From JBPYCR01 sp051846935 (lineage in GTDB: Bacteria > Bacillota > Bacilli > Bacillales > Amphibacillaceae): a stretch of DNA of 14,076 bases. The notes beneath the pieces are model-generated. The model was given only the letters and a program-made list of their open reading frames with translations, was not told the DNA's origin and did no database searches. A program made the translations under genes and the position numbers. Shown in pieces: positions 1 to 6,500 of the stretch. The DNA is taken from positions 1 through 14,076 of the forward strand of contig NZ_JBPYCS010000045.1 in NCBI RefSeq assembly GCF_051846935.1, in the 5' to 3' direction. Numbering within the stretch: the first letter of the stretch is position 1; each line of letters opens with the position of its first letter.

Positions 1-223
1 CACACCGCTGGTGTACCAGTTGTTCCGCCAGGAGCATAGCTGGGTAGCTACGTGTGGCAAGGATAAGTGCTGAAAGCATCTAAGCATGAAGCCCGCCTCA
101 AGATGAGACTTCCCATCACTTCGAGTGAGTAAGATCCCTCAGAGACGATGAGGTTGATAGGTCCGAGGTGGAAGCGTGGTGACACGTGAAGCTGACGGAT
201 ACTAATAGATCGAGGACTTAACT
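1..223 (+). rRNA. 23S ribosomal RNA, 3' end (partial)
   Basis: The first ~223 bases match the 3' terminal part (domain VI) of Firmicute 23S rRNA. Recognisable stretches are GGATAAGTGCTGAAAGCATC near 60-79, GAAGCCCGCCTCAAGATGAG near 89-108, and the terminal block ACTAATAGATCGAGGACTTA at 201-220. The gene begins upstream of the window. The 3' end is placed at about 223 by comparison with the B. subtilis terminus (...CGAGGGCTTAACCA); it could be off by a few bases. It is the upstream member of an rRNA-tRNA cluster with 5S, tRNA-Met and tRNA-Asp. Confidence 0.97.
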
Positions 224-296
224 AACTATTTTTGGCTGATGATGCCCATTGATGAAAACAATTCTTATTTAGTTTTCAAGGTATGAATCAAAACCC

Positions 297-324
297 TTGA
301 CTTTTCCTGAAAAACATTTATAAT
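297..324 (+). promoter_or_regulatory. Sigma-A-type promoter in the 23S-5S spacer
   Basis: TTGACT at 297-302 and TATAAT at 319-324 are separated by 16 bp, matching the vegetative consensus at 11 of 12 positions. Initiation would fall around 331, about 40 bases before mature 5S. This would let 5S-tRNA-Met-tRNA-Asp be transcribed separately from 16S-23S. It could instead be a relic of a promoter moved by rRNA-operon rearrangement. The sequence match is strong; activity is inferred. Confidence 0.65.
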
Positions 325-369
325 AGGAAATGTCGCTAAAAAAGTACACGATTAACAAAAGAACAACGG

Positions 370-484
370 TCTGGTAGTTATAGCGGAGAGGTCACACCTG
401 TTCCCATACCGAACACAGCAGTTAAGCTCTCCAGCGCCGATGGTAGTTGAGGCTTTGCCTCTGCAAGAGTAGGACGCCGCCAGG
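370..484 (+). rRNA. 5S ribosomal RNA
   Basis: This is a complete 5S rRNA of about 115 nt. The conserved core GAGGTCACACCTGTTCCCAT lies near 388-407, followed by ACCGAACAC, GTTAAGCTCT and CGCCGATGGTAGT. The 5' end TCTGGTAGT and the 3' end GGACGCCGCCAGGC can pair as the terminal helix I. The ends are placed by alignment to B. subtilis 5S from memory and may be off by 1-2 nt. It follows 23S after a ~146-nt spacer. Confidence 0.95.
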
Positions 485-599
485 CCGAGCAATAAAATAC
501 CAACTTATATTATAGAGTGGAACGATAGGTACTAGTTCTGCTAAGTAAACAATGTATGTTTTCAAAAAGAAACACCAACTAATTGTATATCTATCATAC

Positions 600-676
<77 letters not shown>

Positions 677-685
677 ATTTAATTA

Positions 686-707
686 TACATAACATGTATG
701 TTATGTA
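686..707. repeat. Palindrome between the two tRNAs
   Basis: TACATAACAT at 686-695 and ATGTTATGTA at 698-707 are perfect reverse complements around a 2-base centre. Such a hairpin between two tRNAs could be a processing signal in the precursor RNA. There is no following T-run, so it does not look like a terminator. Confidence 0.5.
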
Positions 708-719
708 ATAAATATAAAC

Positions 720-796
720 GGTCCGGTAGTTCAGTTGGTTAGAATGCCAGCCTGTCACGCTGGAGGTCGCGGGTTCGAGTCCCGTCCGGATCGCCA
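720..796 (+). tRNA. tRNA-Asp (anticodon GTC)
   Basis: A 77-nt cloverleaf with an encoded CCA end. The acceptor GGTCCGG pairs with CCGGATC (one G:U pair) and the discriminator is G73, as expected for tRNA-Asp. The anticodon loop CTGTCAC has GTC at 754-756, and the T arm contains GGGTTCGAGTCCC. It lies 43 nt behind the initiator tRNA and is the last gene of the rRNA-tRNA unit. Confidence 0.96.
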
Positions 797-823
797 TTTC
801 ATACCATATAGTAACTATTAAGC

Positions 824-857
824 ACATGATTCCATATACGGAGATCATGTTTTTTTA
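824..857 (+). terminator. Rho-independent terminator of the rRNA-tRNA operon
   Basis: ACATGAT at 824-830 pairs perfectly with ATCATGT at 844-850. The stem continues inward as TCC/GGA with one bulged G, and a run of seven T follows (850-856). It lies 28 bases after tRNA-Asp, as expected for the end of the stable-RNA transcript. Confidence 0.85.
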
Positions 858-1165
858 TGCCTTTATATATTCTACTGCTGGACTGCATGTTTGTAGAAAG
901 AGTGCTCTATCTCAATGCCAGGCTCTTCTTTATTGTATTGCAGGTTTAAGTGTAAATGAAAGAGAAATAAACAAGTCACATTTTATGTTTATAGAAATTA
1001 AGAAGATTAATCGTAGTATAAAGCACGACTCCGTCTTACAAAGGAGCGAGATAAATAAATTACCTCGTTCGTCTACACTAATTCATCTATCTATCACTAA
1101 TCTTTTTCTTTTCCTGTCCTTTTTGCTATCATGATTATATTAGTTAAAAGGGATGGTGTATCTGA
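858..1165. other. Intergenic region before the thiL operon
   Basis: About 300 bases with no convincing gene. A plus-strand open frame runs through 826-1134, but it starts inside the terminator hairpin, has no Shine-Dalgarno sequence, and its translation is compositionally random with no domain I recognise. No T-box motif (GGTGGNACCGCG type) or riboswitch core was seen. In particular I see no recognisable TPP-riboswitch core despite thiL downstream. The only function suggested is the promoter at its right end. Confidence 0.5.
1124..1132 (+). promoter_or_regulatory. Possible extended -10 promoter for thiL operon
   Basis: TGCTATCAT at 1124-1132 fits an extended -10 element (TG-N-TATCAT), 33 bases before the thiL start. 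The -35 region is only a T-rich tract around 1103-1109, so the assignment rests on the extended -10 and the position. Confidence 0.35.
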
Positions 1166-2137
1166 ATGGATGAATTCTCCTTTATTAACTCAATAAAGCA
1201 AAAATCATATCAGCAATCCACTGTTATTAAAGGGATAGGTGATGATGCGGCAGTAATCCGTCAGCAGTCCAAAGACATTGTTACTGCAGTTGATACATTA
1301 GTACATGGTGTTCATTTTTCCACGGAAACGATGCAGCCTTTTCAAGTAGGCTATCGAGCACTTGCAGCAAACATTAGTGATTTGGCAGCAATGGGTGCAT
1401 CTCCTGCTTTTTATCTTGTTTCGATTACTATACCCGATACACTAGGCGAAAGAGCCTTACAAGATATGTATTCTGGCATGAGACACATAGCCTCCACCTA
1501 TCAAATGGATCTAATAGGTGGTGATACCGTTTCTGGAAAGGAATGGTCTGTTACAATTACCGTGATTGGTTATGTAGATAAAGGTCGAGCACGCTACCGT
1601 AGTTTAGCAGAGGAAAATGATGTCGTCTTTGTAACGGGAACAGTTGGAGATTCACAAGCAGGATTATACATCCTACAGCATTCAGGTAATTATATAAATC
1701 AAAACTACTTCATTAACCGACACGTGAAGCCTGAACCGAGGGTGTCATTTGCTCGTGCGCTTCGTAATATACAACGAATGGCATTAAACGATATTAGTGA
1801 TGGGATTGCTAATGAAGCAGCTGAACTAGCAGAAGCATCAAATGTAGCTCTCATACTTGATTCTGAAAAAATACCGATAAGTCCTTTTCTATCTCAATTT
1901 CCATGTGATTTGCAATATAAGTGGAAATTGTTTGGCGGTGAAGATTTTGAATTACTGGGAACTGTCTCAGAAAAGGACTGGTCGCATGTCCAGTTTTGTG
2001 CAAAAGAATTGCAGTTACCAGTTACACAAATTGGAAAAGTAGTGCATCGTAAAACAAGTGATGGACACGTTTTCTTAAAACAAAATAAACAACAGGTTCC
2101 ACTCAATAAGAAGGGGTACACCCATTTAAGAAGGTGA
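1166..2137 (+). CDS. thiL: Thiamine-monophosphate kinase ThiL
   Basis: A cytoplasmic kinase that phosphorylates thiamine monophosphate with ATP to give thiamine pyrophosphate, the last step of de novo cofactor synthesis. The 323-residue product has normal family length and the ThiL/PurM-superfamily motifs in order: GIGDDAAV (23-30), DTLVHGVHF (43-51), NISDLAAMGA (69-78), GGDTVSG (118-124), GTVGDSQAGL (158-167), a KPEPR block (188-192), DISDGIANE (209-217, normally DISDGL) and GGEDFELL (257-264). The metal-binding aspartates are kept. Start ATG 1166 lies about 13 bases after an AAGGG-like ribosome site (1148-1152), rather far but with no better choice. It is the first gene of the five-gene operon, as ydiA is in B. 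subtilis, with a 5-nt gap to tsaE. Confidence 0.96.
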   Translation: MDEFSFINSIKQKSYQQSTVIKGIGDDAAVIRQQSKDIVTAVDTLVHGVHFSTETMQPFQVGYRALAANISDLAAMGASPAFYLVSITIPDTLGERALQDMYSGMRHIASTYQMDLIGGDTVSGKEWSVTITVIGYVDKGRARYRSLAEENDVVFVTGTVGDSQAGLYILQHSGNYINQNYFINRHVKPEPRVSFARALRNIQRMALNDISDGIANEAAELAEASNVALILDSEKIPISPFLSQFPCDLQYKWKLFGGEDFELLGTVSEKDWSHVQFCAKELQLPVTQIGKVVHRKTSDGHVFLKQNKQQVPLNKKGYTHLRR

Positions 2138-2142
2138 TAAAG

Positions 2143-2592
2143 ATGCGAAGTGTTAAAACCGGATCAGAGCAAGAAACAATTAGACTTGCAGCTAAACTAG
2201 CGATGTACTTAAAGCCCGGTGACGTACTTACGCTGGAAGGGGATTTAGGTGTTGGTAAAACAACATTTACAAAAGGTATAGCTGAAGGACTAGGAATTAA
2301 ACGTGTTGTAACAAGTCCTACCTTTACTATTGTAAAGGAATATAAGGGTGAGCTTCCCCTTTATCATATGGATGCATATCGATTAGAGCATTCGGATGAA
2401 GATATTGGATTTGAAGAATATTTTTCTGGAAAAGGAATAACGGTTGTAGAATGGGCACAATTTATTGATGAATTTATGCCTGTGGAACGTCTAAATATAA
2501 AAATAGATTATGTTAGCGAACATGAACGAATTGTATCTTTTAACCCTGTAGGAATGCACTATAAATTAGCAGTAAATGCGCTTATAGGTTAA
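2143..2592 (+). CDS. tsaE: tRNA threonylcarbamoyladenosine biosynthesis ATPase TsaE
   Basis: A P-loop ATPase that works with TsaB and TsaD to transfer threonylcarbamoyl from TC-AMP (made by TsaC/YwlC, not in this window) to A37 of ANN-decoding tRNAs. The 149-residue product has the Walker A motif GDLGVGKTT (33-41), the switch-like TSPTFTIV (57-64), the family motif HMDAYRL (75-81) and VVEWAQ (101-106). I prefer ATG 2143 because AAGAAGGTGAT (2129-2139) lies at good spacing before it. A GTG at 2134 is in frame and overlaps the thiL stop but would bury that ribosome site, so it is less likely. Homologue of B. subtilis YdiB. Confidence 0.95.
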   Translation: MRSVKTGSEQETIRLAAKLAMYLKPGDVLTLEGDLGVGKTTFTKGIAEGLGIKRVVTSPTFTIVKEYKGELPLYHMDAYRLEHSDEDIGFEEYFSGKGITVVEWAQFIDEFMPVERLNIKIDYVSEHERIVSFNPVGMHYKLAVNALIG

Positions 2593-2631
2593 AAATCTCT
2601 ACGTATTTGGTGATAGAAGGAGTCGTTACAA

Positions 2632-3330
2632 ATGAACGTACTGGCAATAGATACATCGAATGAAGTACTTGCTCTTGCATTATTACAAAACGAAGAATTG
2701 ATCGGACAGTTAAGCACAAAGGTAAATAGAAATCACTCGATACGTTTAATGCCGGCCGTTGTTTCCTTAATGCAAAAGATCGAAATGAAGCCAGAAGAAT
2801 TAGATAAAATAATTGTAGCGAAAGGGCCTGGTTCTTATACTGGCGTACGAATAGGAGTAACCACTGCGAAGTCATTGGCATGGGCGCTCAAAATTCCTGT
2901 TGTTGGTGTATCCAGTTTGGAAGCGTTAGCGTATCAAGGGCTTCTGGCCAATCGTTACATTTGCCCTTTTTTTGACGCACGGAGACAAACTGTATTTACC
3001 GGGTTATACAAATGGGAAGAACATCGGATGAAGTTAGTTTATGAGGAAACAAATATGCCAATGAAAAATTGGTTAAGTAAACTTATAGAAATTAATCAAC
3101 CAATCCTGTTTCTAAGTCCTCATCTTGCCTCATTTAAAGAAATGATTATACAGTACATGGGTGAAAATGCAATAATTCCTAAATCGCCATACCATGTGAC
3201 GAATGCTACTCATGTTGCCTTGGCAGGGCTTGAAAAAGAACCAGAAGATGTTCATTCATTGACACCAAATTACTTACGTATGGCTGAGGCAGAAGCAAAT
3301 TGGCTAAAAGCACAGAAGGATGTTCAGTAG
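2632..3330 (+). CDS. tsaB: tRNA threonylcarbamoyladenosine modification protein TsaB
   Basis: A non-catalytic ASKHA-fold paralogue of TsaD. It dimerises with TsaD and is needed for t6A37 formation. The 232-residue product starts with the ASKHA strand NVLAIDTSNEVLALALL (2-18) and has HSIRLMPAV (35-43) and the signature AKGPGSYTGVRIGVTTAKSL (63-82). It ends in a YLR-containing tail (NYLRMAEAEANW, 213-224) typical of the family. It lacks the metal-binding HxxxH of TsaD, as expected. ATG 2632 is preceded by GAAGGAG (2616-2622) at good spacing, and the gap after tsaE is 39 nt. The B. subtilis equivalent is YdiC. Confidence 0.95.
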   Translation: MNVLAIDTSNEVLALALLQNEELIGQLSTKVNRNHSIRLMPAVVSLMQKIEMKPEELDKIIVAKGPGSYTGVRIGVTTAKSLAWALKIPVVGVSSLEALAYQGLLANRYICPFFDARRQTVFTGLYKWEEHRMKLVYEETNMPMKNWLSKLIEINQPILFLSPHLASFKEMIIQYMGENAIIPKSPYHVTNATHVALAGLEKEPEDVHSLTPNYLRMAEAEANWLKAQKDVQ

Positions 3331-3332
3331 AA

Positions 3333-3782
3333 GTGGCACAACTTGTAATAAGAAAAATGGAATTGGATGATATTAACGAAGTAATGAAAGTAGATGCAGC
3401 GTCTTTTTCATCTCCATGGCCTGAGGAAATATTTAAGCAAGAAATTAATACTAATGACCATGCACATTACTTTGTTGCTGTAGTGGATCAGGTCGTTGTT
3501 GGATATGCTGGATTATGGATTGTAATAGACGATGCACAAATAACAAATATAGCAATACTTCCAAATTACAGAGGAAATAAAATAGGGGAGAAGCTATTTA
3601 AGTTCTCCTGTCAATATGCGTTACAACTTGGCGTGAAACGATTATCGCTAGAAGTACGCGCTTCTAATACCGTTGCACAAAATATGTATCGCAAATTTGG
3701 ATTAATACCAGGCGGTATCCGTAAAAATTATTATACTGATAATGGCGAAGATGCTGTAATAATGTGGGTGAATTTATTATGA
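3333..3782 (+). CDS. rimI: Ribosomal protein alanine N-acetyltransferase RimI (GNAT)
   Basis: A GNAT-family acetyltransferase, classically acetylating the N-terminal alanine of ribosomal protein S18. The product is about 149 residues. Visible features are RKMELDDINEV near the start, FSSPWPEEIF (25-34), the acetyl-CoA loop YRGNKIGEKL (79-88) and the C-terminal block LEVRASNTVAQNMYRKFGL (106-124), with the conserved Glu107 and Tyr119. Lys83 replaces the first glycine of the Q/R-x-x-G-x-G/A loop. The start is uncertain. GTG 3333, two bases after the tsaB stop and ~12 bases after AGAAGGA (3314-3320), fits the family N-terminus best. TTG 3300 would overlap tsaB, and ATG 3357 would remove the first strand. 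The rimI stop overlaps the tsaD start (ATGA). Confidence 0.92.
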   Translation: MAQLVIRKMELDDINEVMKVDAASFSSPWPEEIFKQEINTNDHAHYFVAVVDQVVVGYAGLWIVIDDAQITNIAILPNYRGNKIGEKLFKFSCQYALQLGVKRLSLEVRASNTVAQNMYRKFGLIPGGIRKNYYTDNGEDAVIMWVNLL

Positions 3783-4789
3783 AAAAAGACCAATTTATTT
3801 TAGCAATAGAAACGAGCTGCGATGAAACAGCGGTAGCGATCGTTAAAAATGGGAAGGAAGTATTGGCTAATATTGTCGCTTCTCAAATAGATAGCCATAA
3901 ACGATTTGGTGGAGTTGTTCCTGAAATTGCATCAAGACATCATGTTGAGGAAATCACCATTACATTGGAGGAAGCCTTTCGCGAAGCTCAGCTTGATTGG
4001 GACGCTATTGATGCAATTGCTGTAACGGAAGGGCCAGGGCTTGTTGGCGCTTTACTCATTGGAGTAAATGCTGCAAAGGCATTAGCTTTTGCTAAAAATA
4101 AACCACTCGTTGGCGTACATCATATTGCCGGTCATATTTATGCGAACCGTTTGGAAAATGAATTTGCCTTTCCTTTACTCGCTTTAATTGTATCTGGTGG
4201 TCATACAGAGCTCGTACGTATGAAGGAGCATGGTCATTATGAAGTAATTGGCGAAACTAGAGACGATGCAGCTGGCGAAGCATTTGATAAAGTGGCGCGT
4301 ATGTTGGATTTACCATATCCAGGTGGCCCACATATCGACCGTTTAGCAGCTGAAGGGAAAGACGAAATTCCGTTTCCACGTGCATGGCTTGAGCAGGGTA
4401 GCTTTGACTTTAGCTTTAGTGGCTTGAAGTCTGCTGTTATTAATACGCTTCACAATGCAAAACAACGTGGAGAAAAAATCAATGCGGCAAATATAGCAGC
4501 GAGTTTTCAGGCGAGTGTTGTTGAAGTGTTGTCTAAAAAGACGTACGAAGCAGCATTGCATTATGATGTAAAGCAAGTTATCATTGCAGGTGGGGTTGCT
4601 GCAAATAAAGGATTACGTACCGCTTTAAATCGCGAATTCGCACAAACAGACATTCCACTCGCTGTACCATCTTTAAAGCTGTGTACCGATAACGCAGCAA
4701 TGATTGCAGCAGCAGGCAGTGTTGCATTCGAGCAAGGAAGAAGATCTGGTTGGGACTTAAATGCAAACCCTTCGTTGCTTATTAAATAA
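3779..4789 (+). CDS. tsaD: tRNA N6-adenosine threonylcarbamoyltransferase TsaD
   Basis: The catalytic subunit that attaches the threonylcarbamoyl group to tRNA A37 (Kae1/Qri7/Gcp family). The 336-residue product starts with LAIETSCDETAVAIV (8-22). It has the metal-ligand motif HHIAGH (114-119, ligands His115 and His119), VSGGHTEL (138-145), GEAFDKVARML (166-176), FSFSGLKSAV (211-220), IAGGVAANKGLR (269-280) and TDNAAM (303-308, third metal ligand Asp304). I chose ATG 3779 because GTGGGTGA (3764-3771) serves as its ribosome site; an in-frame GTG at 3764 would add five residues. The ATG overlaps the rimI TGA, implying translational coupling. It is the last gene of the thiL operon. Confidence 0.97.
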   Translation: MKKDQFILAIETSCDETAVAIVKNGKEVLANIVASQIDSHKRFGGVVPEIASRHHVEEITITLEEAFREAQLDWDAIDAIAVTEGPGLVGALLIGVNAAKALAFAKNKPLVGVHHIAGHIYANRLENEFAFPLLALIVSGGHTELVRMKEHGHYEVIGETRDDAAGEAFDKVARMLDLPYPGGPHIDRLAAEGKDEIPFPRAWLEQGSFDFSFSGLKSAVINTLHNAKQRGEKINAANIAASFQASVVEVLSKKTYEAALHYDVKQVIIAGGVAANKGLRTALNREFAQTDIPLAVPSLKLCTDNAAMIAAAGSVAFEQGRRSGWDLNANPSLLIK

Positions 4790-5097
4790 AGTGTTTGGAA
4801 TTCAACAGCTAGAGGCGTAACACGAGAGCACGTATTAAGCTACTCATCGAGTAAGCAACTATTGATCCTACTGTTCTTATTAAATCTGGATCACTTTCTT
4901 TTTTGTTGTTTCTCTTTCCTCACCAGAACTGCTGTACTTCCAATCGTACAATTTGAATAATTGCACACAACCGTGATTTGATACCTTCTTTTAAATGGTT
5001 CATAGCAAAACTTATTTTCTTAATAAAAGTATAACTGTTAATACACGGAACGTATTGCATGTTGCTTACTCTACAAGGGAGACTTGGTGAAGCTATC
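4790..5097. other. Intergenic region between tsaD and rodA
   Basis: About 300 bases with no gene recognised on either strand. It holds a weak terminator candidate (4863-4904), a small hairpin TACTC-ATC-GAGTA (4841-4853) without a T-run, and a Shine-Dalgarno GGTGA (5086-5090) for the next gene. No clear promoter for rodA was found; a TATAAC at 5030-5035 could be a -10 but has no good -35. The spacing suggests rodA has its own transcription unit. Confidence 0.5.
4863..4904 (+). terminator. Possible terminator after tsaD
   Basis: TGATCC (4863-4868) pairs with GGATCA (4888-4893) across a long 19-base loop, and a T-rich tract (CTTTCTTTTTTG) follows. The stem is short, so this is only a candidate for the end of the thiL-tsaD transcript. 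Confidence 0.35.
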
Positions 5098-6273
5098 ATG
5101 TCCAAAAAACAATCGCATTATATTCAACTGGATTTTGTTATTTTAATCATTCTATTTATCGTCGTCAGCTTGCTCGCTATCTTTAATGCGCAGCAATTGG
5201 AACAATATGCTGGAGAAAATTTTGTGTTAAAGCAAACGTTATTTTTTGCAGCCGGAATTGCTGTTCTGGCTGCTATCCAGTTCATTGATTTAGACCAAAT
5301 ATACAAGTCAAGTATTTTTATATACGTATTTGGTGTTTTATTATTAGTTATTTTGCATTTCAGTCCGTCTAGTATTGCAAAAGAAATTAATAATGCGAAA
5401 AGCTGGTTTACAGCAATACCTGGTTTTACTTTACAGCCATCTGAATTTACTAAAATTGCCCTAATTATCTTATTGGCCGCACTAATTAGTAAGCATAAAG
5501 AAAAATATGTACAAAATTCGCTTAAAAGTGACGTTTTACTTATTGTGAAAATTGTTGTTATTACAATTATCCCTGTAGTATTTATTTTAGAACAGCCTGA
5601 CTTAGGATCATCCGTTGTATTTCTTTTTATAGCTGGAGTGTTGATTATCTTGTCGGGCATCGATTGGAAAATCATCGTATTATTAGTCCTAGGCAGTGTT
5701 GCTGCACTTGCTTTATCAATCTTACTTATAGTTAATTTTCCCGAGTTATCTCAAACAATATTAGGAATTAAACCGTATCAAATTGACCGGGTTCTCACGT
5801 GGTTTGATCCGTCTCAACAAACAGGCGACGATCGATTCCAAATTGATCGCTCCCTGTTAGCGGTAGGTTCTGGTCAACTAATGGGGAAAGGAATGTCTAG
5901 TTTACAAGTATACTTACCAGAAGCACAAACAGACTTTATTTTTTCTGTTATCGGAGAAAGCTTCGGTTTTATTGGCGGAGCTGCCGTTATATTGTTGTAT
6001 TTTCTTTTAATGTATAAGCTTGTAACGCTCGGATTAAAAAGCTACAAGTTTAGTGTATTTGGCTCGTTTCTATGCTTCGGTTTTATGAGCTTGCTGCTTA
6101 TCCATGCCTTTCAAAATATAGGTATGACAATTGGAATTATGCCGATAACAGGTATACCTCTTTTACTAATTAGCTATGGAGGCAGTTCGGTTTTATCGAC
6201 AATGATCGGGTACGGTCTCGTTTATCGAGTAGCAGTAGAATGCTCAAGACAGGACGATTATCTATTTAAATAA
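5098..6273 (+). CDS. rodA: SEDS-family peptidoglycan polymerase, RodA/FtsW-like
   Basis: A polytopic membrane glycosyltransferase that polymerises lipid II into glycan strands with a partner class B PBP during elongation or division. The 391-residue protein is a string of hydrophobic segments, consistent with ten transmembrane helices. SEDS motifs in order are TLQPSEF (111-117), LEQPDLGSS (164-172), DRFQIDRSLLAVGSG (245-259), the catalytic-region YLPEAQTDFIF (272-282, Asp279), NIGMTIGIMP (340-349), TGIPL (351-355) and SYGGSS (359-364). QPDLGS and NIGMTIGIMPITGIP resemble RodA more than FtsW or SpoVE, but a second paralogue elsewhere is likely. Start ATG 5098 follows GGTGA (5086-5090); an upstream in-frame ATG 5059 lacks a ribosome site. 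This gene is not at this place in B. subtilis. Confidence 0.9.
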   Translation: MSKKQSHYIQLDFVILIILFIVVSLLAIFNAQQLEQYAGENFVLKQTLFFAAGIAVLAAIQFIDLDQIYKSSIFIYVFGVLLLVILHFSPSSIAKEINNAKSWFTAIPGFTLQPSEFTKIALIILLAALISKHKEKYVQNSLKSDVLLIVKIVVITIIPVVFILEQPDLGSSVVFLFIAGVLIILSGIDWKIIVLLVLGSVAALALSILLIVNFPELSQTILGIKPYQIDRVLTWFDPSQQTGDDRFQIDRSLLAVGSGQLMGKGMSSLQVYLPEAQTDFIFSVIGESFGFIGGAAVILLYFLLMYKLVTLGLKSYKFSVFGSFLCFGFMSLLLIHAFQNIGMTIGIMPITGIPLLLISYGGSSVLSTMIGYGLVYRVAVECSRQDDYLFK

Positions 6274-6336
6274 ACCCGTTTCTTTTAGTTAGGAACATTT
6301 AGGTAAAAATGGATAAAAAGCTTTCTTACCTTGATT

Positions 6337-6394
6337 GCTCACAGACTATACTCGCTTTGTGCGGGGGGAGGGGATGGTGAGCTTTCCTTTTTTT
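6337..6394 (+). terminator. Probable terminator after rodA
   Basis: GCTCAC (6337-6342) pairs perfectly with GTGAGC (6377-6382), and TTTCC plus a run of seven T (6388-6394) follow. The loop is long (34 bases) and contains a G-rich tract (6361-6377). It may work together with the stronger bidirectional hairpin downstream. Confidence 0.45.
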
Positions 6395-6433
6395 CTCTCG
6401 GTCATCTGAAAACCAATAAACAATAGAGTATCG

Positions 6434-6488
6434 AAAAAGAGGTCGAACAAGTCCACTTTTATTAGGGGCTTGTTCGACTTCGGTTTTT
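6434..6488. terminator. Bidirectional terminator between rodA and the ABC-F gene
   Basis: GTCGAACAAG (6442-6451) and CTTGTTCGAC (6469-6478) form a perfect 10-bp stem, extendable by three more pairs including one G:U (6439-6441 with 6479-6481). On the plus strand TTTTT follows at 6484-6488. On the minus strand the A-run at 6434-6438 gives a T-run. It can therefore end both the plus-strand rodA and the minus-strand ABC-F transcripts. Confidence 0.85.
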
Positions 6489-6500
6489 GTTGCAGACTAT

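Noticed and set aside
826..1134. 102-residue plus-strand open frame between tRNA-Asp and thiL
   Set aside because: Starts inside the rRNA operon terminator, has no ribosome site, and has no recognisable domain or protein-like pattern.
858..1165. T-box or TPP riboswitch upstream of thiL
   Set aside because: No conserved T-box GGTGGNACCGCG core, no TPP core (CUGAGA-type motif), and no antiterminator/terminator pair were seen.
5124..5675. 183-residue minus-strand open frame
   Set aside because: Lies wholly antisense to rodA, has no ribosome site, and arises from the hydrophobic codon pattern of the real gene.
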